A model generated the notes under the pieces. It was not told where the DNA came from. It saw nothing but the letters and a program-made list of their open reading frames with translations, and did no database searches. This document shows, piece after piece, positions 54,464 to 63,180 of a stretch of DNA of 64,000 bases; within the stretch, counting starts at the first letter, position 1; every line of letters starts with the position of its first letter. The DNA comes from an uncultured Prevotella sp. (GTDB lineage Bacteria > Bacteroidota > Bacteroidia > Bacteroidales > Bacteroidaceae), in assembly GCA_900543585.1 (NCBI GenBank), contig UQRP01000001.1, positions 62,001 through 126,000 of the forward strand. The letters are read 5' to 3'. A program made the position numbers and the translations under genes.

Positions 54464-54634
54464 ATGAAAGGAAATAAGAAAAGGCTGAATAAACAGGAAG
54501 CGGATAGAAAGCTGTTTGCCGTTTCAATGACAACAGCCTTGGCCAGCACGAAGACGACAGGCTTGGTGTCGTTTGGCAAGGATAGCTTGCTACTCTTTGC
54601 CAAGAACTATTGTACTGATAATTGTAAACTTTAA
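54464..54634 (+). CDS. Small hypothetical protein (56 aa)
   Basis: I do not recognise this protein. It begins with a very basic stretch (MKGNKKRLNKQEADRK), then a mixed Ser/Thr/Ala/Leu segment, and ends with two Cys in NYCTDNCKL. There is no signal peptide or membrane span. The start at 54464 follows a -7 box by 20 bp. An upstream in-frame ATG at 54419 lies before that box. It is 17 bp from the zinc-ribbon gene and so probably cotranscribed. It could be a leader frame rather than a functional protein. Confidence 0.45.
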   Translation: MKGNKKRLNKQEADRKLFAVSMTTALASTKTTGLVSFGKDSLLLFAKNYCTDNCKL

Positions 54635-54651
54635 ACATAGGAGGAACTATT

Positions 54652-54891
54652 ATGCTTAGAGGAATCAAAACATTTGCCTGCGACAACTGCGGACACAAAT
54701 TCAAAGGAATGGACATCGAGTGGAACGCGACAATCTTGTCGCAACCGCTGAAGTGCCCTAACTGTGGCAGCTACCACACCTGCCCCGATTCGTTTTTAGG
54801 GCTCAACAAGTCAGTCTGCAGGAACATCTGGAAGCAGATGGACGAGGCTCACAAAGCTCCAAACGACCATCTTTCGATTTCTAACTTCTAA
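54652..54891 (+). CDS. Small zinc-ribbon protein (79 aa)
   Basis: The protein has two CxxC knuckles, FACDNCGHKFKG (Cys9 and Cys12) and LKCPNCGSYHTC (about 35-38), spaced as in zinc ribbons. An additional Cys and a short helical tail follow. Such small ribbons can bind nucleic acid or bridge proteins. The function is unknown. A Shine-Dalgarno-like AGGAGG lies at about 54640. The gene ends 4 bp before the UDG-like gene, so translation is likely coupled. Confidence 0.75.
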   Translation: MLRGIKTFACDNCGHKFKGMDIEWNATILSQPLKCPNCGSYHTCPDSFLGLNKSVCRNIWKQMDEAHKAPNDHLSISNF

Positions 54892-54895
54892 CTCT

Positions 54896-55519
54896 ATGAA
54901 TGTTTTCTTTCAGCCCTACGTGGGCAAGGACTATACCACGGTTGGCCTCTTCGGCAAGCGCATCATGGTGCTCGGTGAGAGCCACTACTGTGACGAGGGT
55001 TGCGACGATTGCGGCAATGTAAGCAGCCATCATGAGTGCATGGCATTTACCAATGGTGTCGTCGGCGACTACCTCAATGAAGAGAAGCCGCGCGAGCGAT
55101 GGATGAGCACATTCCTGAAGTTCGAGCGCAGCCTCGTGGGGCATGAGACCGACTGGCCGGAGCGGCAGCGCATCTGGCAGAGTGTGCTGTTCTACAACTA
55201 CCTTCAGGTGGCGATGGGCGGTCCGCGCAAGGCGGGAACGCACGCGGAGTACCGCCAGGCTGAGCAAGCTTTCTTCAGCGTACTCGACCAATACCGTCCA
55301 CAGTATATCATCGCCTGGGGCAACCGACTGTGGGGACAGATGCCGGGCGGCGAGCGCTGGCAGGACGGCGACGACATCACCATCGACGGCTATACGGTCT
55401 ATACCGGCAGCTACGCCCTCAGTGGGGGCGGACGCGTAAAGGTGATGGCGGTCAACCACCCATCCGTCGGCTACTCCTGGGACTACTGGCACAAGGTGAT
55501 AGAGGCGTTCTTGAAGTAG
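54896..55519 (+). CDS. Uracil-DNA glycosylase-like family protein
   Basis: The 207-residue protein shows the outline of the UDG superfamily: an N-terminal RIMVLGESHYC (motif A position, like the GExPG loop), a central conserved helix with QSVLFYNYLQVAMGGPRKAG, a strand-helix YIIAWGNRLWGQMP, and a C-terminal VNHPSVGYSW (motif B-like HPS). The N-terminal part has a Cys/His cluster (CDEGCDDCG, HHECM) that could bind metal. True UDGs have Asp or Asn in motif A, which is not evident here, so catalysis on uracil is doubtful. It may be a glycosylase of other specificity or a binding protein. It sits in a cassette with a zinc ribbon and a WYL regulator. Confidence 0.6.
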   Translation: MNVFFQPYVGKDYTTVGLFGKRIMVLGESHYCDEGCDDCGNVSSHHECMAFTNGVVGDYLNEEKPRERWMSTFLKFERSLVGHETDWPERQRIWQSVLFYNYLQVAMGGPRKAGTHAEYRQAEQAFFSVLDQYRPQYIIAWGNRLWGQMPGGERWQDGDDITIDGYTVYTGSYALSGGGRVKVMAVNHPSVGYSWDYWHKVIEAFLK

Positions 55520-55555
55520 GAGGATAACGATACCATTAAATATGGAATACTGACT

Positions 55556-56527
55556 ATGGACAACAGGGCAAAGTTTTATTGTTGGCTGATTGGCAAGCTG
55601 GAGCGTCGCCGCATGACGATACAAGAGATTTGTGATGACTGGGCGGAGTCGTCGAGCAATATTGACGGCAAGGAACTCAGCGTGCGCACCTTCCACCGCT
55701 ACCGTGAGGAGATAGCCAACCTCTTCGGCATTGAGATCGAATGCGACAAGGCCGGTGGCTATCGCTATTTCATCCGTCGCGACCGCTATGCGGATTCGGA
55801 GGTCTCCGAATGGCTGCTCAGCTCCCTGCGCATGGCATCACTCGGCGACAGGCTGAAATACCACGACAAGGTAATGTTGGAGAAAGCGCCGGAGAACACG
55901 CAGTATCTCGACGACATCATCCAGGCCATTGACAAGCGCTATGCCATCCGGTTCCATTACCGCACACCCTATGGCGACGAGATGGAGATGGAGCTCGTTC
56001 CCGCTTTCCTCCGTCTGTTCCGCCAGCGCTGGTATGTTATCGGCAATCAGATGCAACAGGATGGTCACGAACCCAAGGCCAACGCTGACGGCTCCGACTA
56101 CCATCCGCGTGTGCTGCCTTTCGACCGCATCAGTTACTTGGAGATCGTCTGCGAGCGGCAACTGCTGTCAAAGAGGACACAGAAGCTATTGAACCCCGAC
56201 AACTTCTACGATGGCTGCTTCGGCATTATCCGTCAGCAGAACCTCCCGCCGCAGAAGATACGCATCCGTGCCTTCTACCCGGAGAACAACTACATCGAGG
56301 AGGTGCCGATTCACGAGAGCCAGACCAAGATTCGCAATGCCGCCGACGGGTCTTATACCGACTACGAGCTCTACGTCAGTCCCACGCGCGACTTCGAGCA
56401 GGAACTGTTGTGGCACGGGCGGAAAGTCATCGTGCTCAGCCCCGATGACTTCCGCCAAGAGATGACAGGCATTCTCAAGGACATGGTGAGAAGTTATGAG
56501 ACCGGTGAGAACACAGTGGAGGAATAA
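55556..56527 (+). CDS. WYL domain-containing transcriptional regulator
   Basis: The 323-residue protein has an N-terminal winged helix-turn-helix (about 1-70, RTFHRYREEIANLFGIEIEC). A WYL domain lies near 130-210, with IDKRYAIRFHYRTPYGDE and RLFRQRWYVIGNQ. A C-terminal extension contains FYDGCFGIIRQ and ends in a WCX-like domain. WYL regulators bind small nucleotide-like or single-stranded ligands and often control DNA repair or phage defence genes. It lies 36 bp after the UDG-like gene on the same strand and may regulate that cassette. It converges on the hemerythrin-LuxR gene. Confidence 0.9.
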   Translation: MDNRAKFYCWLIGKLERRRMTIQEICDDWAESSSNIDGKELSVRTFHRYREEIANLFGIEIECDKAGGYRYFIRRDRYADSEVSEWLLSSLRMASLGDRLKYHDKVMLEKAPENTQYLDDIIQAIDKRYAIRFHYRTPYGDEMEMELVPAFLRLFRQRWYVIGNQMQQDGHEPKANADGSDYHPRVLPFDRISYLEIVCERQLLSKRTQKLLNPDNFYDGCFGIIRQQNLPPQKIRIRAFYPENNYIEEVPIHESQTKIRNAADGSYTDYELYVSPTRDFEQELLWHGRKVIVLSPDDFRQEMTGILKDMVRSYETGENTVEE

Positions 56528-56566
56528 TAAAGCAATAACGGCAGTGCCCAAAATGAGTTGGGTACA

Positions 56567-57523
56567 CTACAACTTCACACTGCTGATGTCCACCAAATTG
56601 TTGACGATGGCATAGATGGTGAGGCCGGCAGCAGAGTGGATCTGTAGCTTTCGGGCGATGTTGCGGCGATGGGTGATGACCGTATTGATGCTGATACACA
56701 GGTCATCGGCTATCTCCTTGTTGGTCATTCCCTGTACCAATGAGATGATGACATCTTTCTCCCGCTCGCTGAGCGTCTCTGAGGAGGAAGGTGTGCGACT
56801 GATCATATTACTAATCTTCACACTGACGTCGTTCTGCTTCGACTTACGCTCTAAACGACGCACGGCAGGGATAAAGATCTGATCTTCCACAGCTGCATGC
56901 ACGGTCAGCCATTCCTCACAGTTGTAGATATCGTAGAGGGTGGCTGTGAGCTGGTTGTTGTGCAACCCGTCGGAAGGCAAATATTTGATGATGATATTTT
57001 TCAATTCCTTCAGCTTCGTCTCAGTCTGTTGATGATGTTTTGAGAAGGTATGAATGTCGAAGTCTGACGGTGTCTCTCCCCGCTCCAAGGCTTCTACATA
57101 GGGGAACACCGTTTTCTCCTCAAAGGTCATGTGGTTGCGGATAGAGTGCGCATACTCATCATAGAGTTTCATGATGAGCCTGGCCAGGTTGTCGCTGTCA
57201 TCGAGGGCTTCGGCCAACTCTCGGCGGATGAAAGGCAACTGAAAATCAAGATAATAAGAGTGACTGGCTTTGAGATAGTGTATCAGCGTAGAGATAGACA
57301 GATGGCCGTCGTCGTTGGGATTGCGATAGCGGTTAATCGTGAAATTGACGACGGCAAGGAAAGTATAGGTATCAACTTTCTCGTCCTCGCAGACCTCACG
57401 CACCGTCTTGTCTCCAAAACCTAAGTTAATGCCGAAAGCACCAAGGCTTTGCAGCACCGTATAGTTGTCACTGATAATATTGATGAGCTTATCGTCAGGC
57501 TCATACATCTTCATATTCTTCAT
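56567..57523 (-). CDS. ScdA-like N-terminus + hemerythrin + LuxR-type HTH regulator
   Basis: The 318-residue protein combines three parts. Residues 5-60 (DNYTVLQSLGAFGINLGFGD) resemble the N-terminal domain of the RIC/ScdA/YtfE iron-sulfur repair proteins. Residues 70-225 have a hemerythrin-like His/Glu set in LIHYLKASHSYYL, HSIRNHMTFEEKTVFPYVE, FSKHHQQTE and WLTVHAAVEDQIF, fit for a di-iron site. Residues 250-318 are a LuxR/NarL HTH: LSEREKDVIISLVQGMTNKE, then DLCISINTVITHRRNIARKL. It could sense oxygen or nitric oxide with the di-iron centre and change transcription directly. This is inference from domains. It has no partner kinase nearby. Confidence 0.88.
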   Translation of the reverse strand: MKNMKMYEPDDKLINIISDNYTVLQSLGAFGINLGFGDKTVREVCEDEKVDTYTFLAVVNFTINRYRNPNDDGHLSISTLIHYLKASHSYYLDFQLPFIRRELAEALDDSDNLARLIMKLYDEYAHSIRNHMTFEEKTVFPYVEALERGETPSDFDIHTFSKHHQQTETKLKELKNIIIKYLPSDGLHNNQLTATLYDIYNCEEWLTVHAAVEDQIFIPAVRRLERKSKQNDVSVKISNMISRTPSSSETLSEREKDVIISLVQGMTNKEIADDLCISINTVITHRRNIARKLQIHSAAGLTIYAIVNNLVDISSVKL

Positions 57524-57902
57524 CTTGCCTTATAATTGTTTATAAGTATTTGCAAAATAACAAAAAAAAGTGAGCATTCAAAATTAGTGATGTCCTTTTT
57601 GACGTAAATACCTACATTTTGTGATAGTTTTACATGCTAATAACGATTAGGTATGTGTTTCGGAACGTTTCCAAATTGCCCCAATCTGCTTTCTTTACGT
57701 TGAGATGATGATGTGTGGCAAATGCCGCAGATATCTGTGGCATTTGCCACAGATGTCGCTGGCATATGCCTCGGATGTCGCTGGCAAATGCCGCGGATAT
57801 TGACGGCATGTTGCAGATTATCATGTCGTTGCGGCAAGGCACACCTTTATCTATCTTTCCATATACCTATCATGATGGCACTACTTAATGGTTTTTCTGC
57901 AT
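57524..57902. other. Intergenic stretch with the second 22-bp repeat array
   Basis: This 379-bp stretch lies between the 5' end of the hemerythrin-LuxR gene and the 3' end of the lytic transglycosylase gene. It contains a possible weak promoter for the former near 57550-57575 and the 22-bp repeat array at 57716-57803. Short frames reading across the repeats on either strand are artefacts of the repeat. Nothing else is recognised. Confidence 0.6.
57716..57803. repeat. 22-bp palindromic tandem repeat, locus B (4 units)
   Basis: Four 22-bp units start at 57716, 57738, 57760 and 57782. Each has a core GGCAAATGCC, GGCATTTGCC or GGCATATGCC, followed by a GATATC- or GATGTC-like half. A partial fifth unit follows (CGGCATG). 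Unit length and sequence match locus A at 622-709. Confidence 0.85.
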
Positions 57903-59090
57903 TTATAGATGCCATTTGTAGCTTCTACGTGCGCGTTGTGGCGTAGTGACAAATCCACCGAAGGATCCGCCAAAGGATCCACCGCCTGCAACACCGCGAT
58001 ACTGCGCCCATCGTGCCCTGATACGGTTGACATAGTCCACGGTCTCTGCACCCCGCATGTAGCCGCTTCTTACAACAGGGTCGGTGTAGAACTGTGGGCT
58101 GCTCAACCGCTGGACAAACTCTGACACGTCATCCCAGCGACGAGGGTTGCGTCCATATTTTCGGGCCAATGCCATAGCATCGCGCAAATGGTTGGTACCG
58201 CCATTGTAGCTGGCAAGCTGGAACCAGACTCGCTCTGATAGTGGTACATCAGCAAAATGCTGGCCCAACTCCTGCATGTATTTGGCCGAGGCGGCTATAT
58301 TCTCCGCCGGATTGAAAAGCGACTCGCGAGACAGCCCGAGGTGGTCGGCAGTACTTGGCATAATCTGCATCAGTCCGCAGGCTCCAGCCCAGGACCTGGC
58401 GTTGGGGTCGAAGGTTGACTCCTGATAGCACTGAGCTGCCATGAGTCGCCAGTCGAGGCGTGCTAAAGGTGCGAACTGCTGGAAGTAGCTGTCGTAGCGG
58501 GAGATGATACCTTTCGACCGGTTCAGCATCGGGGAATAGACATGTCGCTGGACACTGCGTGTGGAGAGCAGAAACGACTCCTCGCGCCGCATCTTGGACA
58601 CCATATCTTTTGTGAACCAGGCATCTATGCTCTCTGCCAGCTCCTTATTGTCGGCATTCACGGCCCAGCCATGCTTCAAGGAGTCGACCTTTACATCCGT
58701 GTAGTCTACTCCCTCTACGGAATCAGGCAGTTGCATGGCCGCGATGTCAGCATCTCCTGCCTTTATCTTCCTCACGACCTCGGCGGTGTCTTTGCAGACG
58801 TCCACCCGCAACGACACGCCAAGCTTCTGTGCATACTTCTCACAGAGCAGATATTGCAAGCCCATGCCGTGACCATGATAGTCATAATAGGTGTCGGGGC
58901 CTGAGACGGTGACCATGATCATCTCACCATTGTTGATGATGTCGTTGAGTCCAAAGTTGTCACTGGAAGGTATGGAGTCGCTGCCCATAGGAGTGCCCCA
59001 TGGTGTCAGCTCCGGCTTTTTCTGCTCGCTGCATGAACCTGCAAAAAGCGCGGAAAAGAGTAATAATATGCCAATAATATGTAACTTCAT
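57903..59090 (-). CDS. Membrane-bound lytic transglycosylase (MltF-like) lipoprotein
   Basis: The 395-residue protein has a lipoprotein signal (LLLFSALFAGSC, Cys20) and a periplasmic substrate-binding-like domain (SBP_bac_3, about 55-175, with GDADIAAMQLPDSVEGVDYT). The C-terminal SLT domain has its catalytic Glu in AAQCYQESTFDPNA (near 222), followed by GLMQIMPSTA and QLASYNGGTNH. It cleaves peptidoglycan glycan strands. The pairing of SBP and SLT domains matches MltF. It is divergent from hisG with back-to-back promoters. Confidence 0.92.
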   Translation of the reverse strand: MKLHIIGILLLFSALFAGSCSEQKKPELTPWGTPMGSDSIPSSDNFGLNDIINNGEMIMVTVSGPDTYYDYHGHGMGLQYLLCEKYAQKLGVSLRVDVCKDTAEVVRKIKAGDADIAAMQLPDSVEGVDYTDVKVDSLKHGWAVNADNKELAESIDAWFTKDMVSKMRREESFLLSTRSVQRHVYSPMLNRSKGIISRYDSYFQQFAPLARLDWRLMAAQCYQESTFDPNARSWAGACGLMQIMPSTADHLGLSRESLFNPAENIAASAKYMQELGQHFADVPLSERVWFQLASYNGGTNHLRDAMALARKYGRNPRRWDDVSEFVQRLSSPQFYTDPVVRSGYMRGAETVDYVNRIRARWAQYRGVAGGGSFGGSFGGFVTTPQRARRSYKWHL

Positions 59091-59104
59091 ATATTAATTT
59101 GATA

Positions 59105-59112
59105 CAAAATTA
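59105..59112 (-). promoter_or_regulatory. -7 box of the lytic transglycosylase gene
   Basis: TAATTTTG on the minus strand lies 14 bp before the ATG at 59090. It is divergent from the hisG promoter. Confidence 0.55.
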
Positions 59113-59121
59113 CTAACTTTA

Positions 59122-59152
59122 TTGGATATATCGGCAAAAGTAGGTAAATTTG
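59122..59152 (+). promoter_or_regulatory. hisGDC promoter
   Basis: TTG (59122-59124), a 20-bp spacer and TAAATTTG (59145-59152) precede hisG with a leader of about 40 nt. No His-rich leader peptide or attenuator is visible. Confidence 0.6.
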
Positions 59153-59199
59153 CAAAGAATATTTGTACATAAGAGAAGACAAGTAACAAAAGATTAGAT

Positions 59200-60051
59200 A
59201 TGTTAAGAATAGCCGTCCAGTCAAAAGGCCGTCTGTATGACGACACCATGAGCCTCCTTGAGGAGGCCGACATCAAGGTGAATCCCAGCAAGCGTACGCT
59301 CCTTGTCCAGAGCACCAACTTCCCCTTGGAAGTCCTCTTCCTGCGTGATGATGACATTCCTCAGAGCGTAGCCAGCGGTGTTGCTGACATTGGCATTGTC
59401 GGTGAGAACGAGTTTGAGGAGCGTCAGGAAGATGCACAGGTCATCGACCGCCTTGGCTTCTCTAAGTGCCGCCTCTCCCTTGCTATCCCTAAGGGTATCA
59501 ACTATCCCGGCCTTGAGTGGTTCAACGGTAAAAAGATAGCCACCAGCTATCCTGGTATCCTGCGTCGCTTTATGACAAAGAACAACATCAAAGCTGACAT
59601 ACATGTTATCACGGGCAGTGTGGAGATTAGCCCGGGCATTGGTTTGGCTGATGCTATCTTCGACATTGTCAGCAGCGGCTCTACCCTTGTGCACAACAAT
59701 CTGAAAGAGGTGGAAGTGGTCATGCACAGCGAGGCTCTGCTCATTGGCAACTGGCGTATGGACGAGGAGAAACATGACATCCTCAATGAGATGCTCTTCC
59801 GTTTTGAGGCTGTGCGTTCTGCCCAGGATAAAAAATATGTCATGATGAACGCGCCCAAGGATAAGCTCAAAGAAATCACTGAGGTGTTGCCAGGAATCAA
59901 GAGCCCGACCATCATTCCGCTTTCCGATCCTAACTGGTGTGCTATTCATACTGTTCTCGACGAGAAGCATTTCTGGGAGATTGTGAACAAACTGAAGGAG
60001 CTCGGCGCGCAGGGTATCCTTGTCTCGCCGATTGAAAAGATGATACTGTAA
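59200..60051 (+). CDS. hisG: ATP phosphoribosyltransferase (long form)
   Basis: HisG catalyses the first, feedback-controlled step of histidine synthesis from ATP and PRPP. The 283 residues include the C-terminal regulatory domain of the long form, so no HisZ partner is needed. Conserved pieces are LRIAVQSKGRL at the N-terminus, GVADIGIVGENEFEE, TSYPGILRRF and the PRPP loop ADAIFDIVSSGSTLVHNNL. It opens a his cluster. HisD follows with a gap of 3 bp. Confidence 0.96.
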   Translation: MLRIAVQSKGRLYDDTMSLLEEADIKVNPSKRTLLVQSTNFPLEVLFLRDDDIPQSVASGVADIGIVGENEFEERQEDAQVIDRLGFSKCRLSLAIPKGINYPGLEWFNGKKIATSYPGILRRFMTKNNIKADIHVITGSVEISPGIGLADAIFDIVSSGSTLVHNNLKEVEVVMHSEALLIGNWRMDEEKHDILNEMLFRFEAVRSAQDKKYVMMNAPKDKLKEITEVLPGIKSPTIIPLSDPNWCAIHTVLDEKHFWEIVNKLKELGAQGILVSPIEKMIL

Positions 60052-60054
60052 GTG

Positions 60055-61341
60055 ATGAATATTATTAAATATCCTGCCAAGGAGGGATGGGACGCTCTGG
60101 TAGAGCGCCCGCATCTCGACCTTACACAGCTCAATGCCACTGTGACTTCAGTTCTTGAAGATGTCAAGGCCAATGGTGACGCAGCTGTGAAACGCTATGA
60201 AGAGAAATTTGACCATGTGAGTCTTGAGAGTCTTGCTGTGACAGAGGCAGAGATTGCTGAGGCTATGGACAATATCTCTCAGGAGCTTAAAGAATCACTT
60301 GAACTTGCGCACCATAATATAGCTGTTTTCCATGAGGCTCAGAAGTTTGAAGGGCAGCATATTGAGACAGCGCCTGGGGTGACTTGCTGGCAGAAAAGCA
60401 TCCCTATCGAGAAGGTAGGTCTCTACATTCCCGGTGGCACGGCTCCCCTTTTCTCTACCGTGCTCATGCTTGCCACTCCTGCCAAGATAGCCGGTTGCAA
60501 AGAGATTATTCTCTGCACTCCTCCCAATCGTGAGGGAAAGGTCAATCCGGCTATCTTAGCAGCTGCCAAGATAGCCGGTGTGAACAAGATTTACAAGGCC
60601 GGTGGTGTGCAGGCTATCGGTGCCATGGCTTATGGTACAGAGACAGTGCCTAAAGTCTTCAAGATTTTTGGTCCCGGCAACCAATTTGTCATGGCTGCCA
60701 AGCAGCAGGTTAGCTTGCACGAAGTGGCCATCGACATGCCAGCGGGTCCCAGTGAGGTATGTGTTGTCGCTGACGATACGAGCAATCCTGTGTATGTCGC
60801 CGCCGATCTCCTCTCTCAGGCTGAGCATGGTATAGACTCCCAGGTGTTCCTCATCACTACTTCCGAGAACCTGCTTGCAAAGGTGAAGGACGAGGTTGCC
60901 CGTCAGTTGGCAGCCCTACCCCGTTGCGAGATTGCTGCCAAGTCGCTTGATAACTCCAAGCTTGTCCTCGTTCATGATGATGACGAGGCGATGGAACTCG
61001 CCAACTATTATGCACCGGAGCATCTTATCATAGCTACTAAGAACTATGATGAGCTTGCAGGGAAGGTGGTCAATGCAGGCAGCGTGTTCTTAGGTCAGTG
61101 GGCATGCGAGAGTGCTGGTGACTATGCCAGTGGCACCAATCACACCCTGCCTACCCATCAGTATGCCTTAGCGTATAATGGTGTGAATCTGGACAGCTAC
61201 AATAGAAAAGTCACCTTCCAGCATCTGACAGAAGACGGTATCCGCAGTATAGGCTCTGCCGTGGTGTGCATGGCCGAGAATGAGCAGTTGGAAGCACATG
61301 CCAATGCTATGCGACTGCGTATCGAATCATTAAAAAAGTAA
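60055..61341 (+). CDS. hisD: Histidinol dehydrogenase
   Basis: HisD oxidises L-histidinol to L-histidine in two NAD-dependent steps. The 428 residues contain LYIPGGTAPLFSTVLMLATP, GPGNQFVMAAKQQV, the zinc-site LSQAEHGIDSQV and GDYASGTNHTLPTHQYA, all family signatures. The ATG at 60055 is preferred to a GTG one codon earlier. The gene is 3 bp after hisG and 6 bp before hisC. Confidence 0.96.
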   Translation: MNIIKYPAKEGWDALVERPHLDLTQLNATVTSVLEDVKANGDAAVKRYEEKFDHVSLESLAVTEAEIAEAMDNISQELKESLELAHHNIAVFHEAQKFEGQHIETAPGVTCWQKSIPIEKVGLYIPGGTAPLFSTVLMLATPAKIAGCKEIILCTPPNREGKVNPAILAAAKIAGVNKIYKAGGVQAIGAMAYGTETVPKVFKIFGPGNQFVMAAKQQVSLHEVAIDMPAGPSEVCVVADDTSNPVYVAADLLSQAEHGIDSQVFLITTSENLLAKVKDEVARQLAALPRCEIAAKSLDNSKLVLVHDDDEAMELANYYAPEHLIIATKNYDELAGKVVNAGSVFLGQWACESAGDYASGTNHTLPTHQYALAYNGVNLDSYNRKVTFQHLTEDGIRSIGSAVVCMAENEQLEAHANAMRLRIESLKK

Positions 61342-61347
61342 ACAATT

Positions 61348-62385
61348 ATGAAGCAACTCCGAGATTTAGTCCGCCCCAATATCTGGCGCCTGGCACCATA
61401 CAGTTCAGCACGTAACGAGTATAGCGGTCATGAGGCTCATGTCTTTCTCGATGCCAACGAGAATCCGTACAATGCCCCTTTCAACCGTTATCCTGATCCG
61501 TTGCAGGCGAAAGTCAAGGAGGAGCTGTCGAAGATAAAAGGAGTCCCGGCGGACTGTATCTTCCTTGGGAATGGTTCTGATGAGGCCATCGACCTTGTCT
61601 ATCGGGTCTTCTGCCGACCGCAGGTGGATAATGTGGTGGCCATTGAGCCAACATACGGCATGTATAAGGTGTGTGCCGACATCAATGATGTGGACTATCG
61701 TCCTGTTCTCCTTGACGAGAATTACGAGATGAGTGCCGACAAGCTTCTCGCTGCGTGCGACAAGCATACCAAAGCAATATGGATATGCTCTCCCAATAAC
61801 CCCACGGGCAACAATATGTCTGTTGAGGAGATAGAAAAGGTGCTGAAGAACTTTGATGGTGTTGTTGTTGTTGACGAGGCCTATAGTGACTTCTCTACGA
61901 TCCCCGTCTTCCGCACGCGTATCAAGGAATTCCCGAATATCATCGTGCTGAACACAATGAGTAAGGCCTGGGGCTGTGCTGCCATTCGCTTAGGTATGGC
62001 CTTTGCGAGCAAAGAGATTGTTGACCTTTTCAATAAGGTGAAATATCCCTATAATGTCAATCTGCTCACACAGCAGCAAGCTCTTAAGGCTCTTAACAGC
62101 CGCGAAGATGTGGAGAAATGGGTTAGTCTGTTGCTGCAGGAGCGCAGTAAGATGTTGGTGTCTTTTGCCGCTCTGCCTGTCACGCTAAAGGTGTATCCCA
62201 CCAATGCCAATTTCTTCCTTGCCAAGATGACGGACGCCCAGGGCATCTACGACTATCTGGTGGCAAAGGGTATCATTGTGCGCAATCGCACACGCGTGAA
62301 ACTCTGTAAGGACTGCCTGCGTGTTACCATAGGTACTAAGGCTGAGAATACGGAGTTGCTCAGTGCACTCAGGGAACTGAAATAA
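61348..62385 (+). CDS. hisC: Histidinol-phosphate aminotransferase
   Basis: HisC is a PLP enzyme that makes histidinol phosphate from imidazole acetol phosphate and glutamate. The 345-residue fold type I aminotransferase has [30 protein letters not shown] and the PLP lysine in [15 protein letters not shown]. The C-terminal [18 protein letters not shown] carries the arginine for substrate binding. It is the last gene of the hisGDC run. The next gene is convergent, and hisB, often next in Bacteroidales, is not here. Confidence 0.95.
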   Translation: MKQLRDLVRPNIWRLAPYSSARNEYSGHEAHVFLDANENPYNAPFNRYPDPLQAKVKEELSKIKGVPADCIFLGNGSDEAIDLVYRVFCRPQVDNVVAIEPTYGMYKVCADINDVDYRPVLLDENYEMSADKLLAACDKHTKAIWICSPNNPTGNNMSVEEIEKVLKNFDGVVVVDEAYSDFSTIPVFRTRIKEFPNIIVLNTMSKAWGCAAIRLGMAFASKEIVDLFNKVKYPYNVNLLTQQQALKALNSREDVEKWVSLLLQERSKMLVSFAALPVTLKVYPTNANFFLAKMTDAQGIYDYLVAKGIIVRNRTRVKLCKDCLRVTIGTKAENTELLSALRELK

Positions 62386-62403
62386 GGAATCTTGGAAAAG
62401 ATA

Positions 62404-63180
62404 CTATAAAATTAACGACTTACTGAAGTCGAAGCCATTCCACTCATAATCTCTGTGGAAGACGTAGCCTAACTGGTTGCTCGTAACGAGTGTACCACCA
62501 AGATTGACACCAAAATTCAAATGTGAGTGCCCATAGATCCAATAGTCTATGGGCACTGACTTTATGTAGTCAGTGAGGTCGATGGTGAAAGCATCAACGA
62601 GTGTGCCGTCCCTGATCACTTTCAGCTTATGGGGTGTGCAATGATATGTAGGAAGATGGTGGGTCACCACTACTCTATGAGCGGCCTTGCTGCTATTGAT
62701 GGACTTCCTGATGAAGTCGAGGCATAGCTCGTGCTCAGCATTGTAGTCATCGGTGGTGAATTTCCGGCCATGATATTTTATTCGATGGAAGTCGGTGAGG
62801 AAATAGCCTACCGATTTTTTGTGTTGCGGAGTGATATGTGACCAGAGTGTGGAAAGAATGAAGTCTGTATCACCAATGGTTACCACCTTATTATAATAAT
62901 AGCAGACATTGGACATGAGCTTCCATTCCCATTCCGTTCCCATCTGCTTGATGTCGCAACCTCCATAATATTCATGGTTGCCAGGAATCATCAGTACTTG
63001 CTCATAATTGTCGGCTGCCCATTTAAGAAAATCTGATCTTATGATGTCGTCATCGCCCAAATAGAAGCTGTCACCGGCGATAAGAAGGATGTCACCGGTG
63101 ACTTTCGGATGAAGCCGTTGCATGAACAGTCTGTTCTCCGTAAATTCCAGATGGAGATCGGACAGGTACTGAATGGTCAT
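62404..63180 (-). CDS. Metallophosphoesterase
   Basis: The 258-residue protein has the calcineurin-like phosphoesterase motifs: YLSDLHLEF (near 5), LLIAGDSFYLGDD, IPGNHEYYGG, VVTHHLPTYH and YGHSHLNFG, giving a binuclear metal site. There is no signal peptide, so it is cytoplasmic. The substrate is not predictable. Its ATG overlaps the stop of the upstream gene in an ATGA, so the two are translationally coupled. Confidence 0.9.
   Translation of the reverse strand: MTIQYLSDLHLEFTENRLFMQRLHPKVTGDILLIAGDSFYLGDDDIIRSDFLKWAADNYEQVLMIPGNHEYYGGCDIKQMGTEWEWKLMSNVCYYYNKVVTIGDTDFILSTLWSHITPQHKKSVGYFLTDFHRIKYHGRKFTTDDYNAEHELCLDFIRKSINSSKAAHRVVVTHHLPTYHCTPHKLKVIRDGTLVDAFTIDLTDYIKSVPIDYWIYGHSHLNFGVNLGGTLVTSNQLGYVFHRDYEWNGFDFSKSLIL

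Noticed and set aside
57637..57842. Two overlapping minus-strand frames across the repeat
   Set aside because: Open only because the 22-bp unit lacks stops in several frames; no start signals or similarity.
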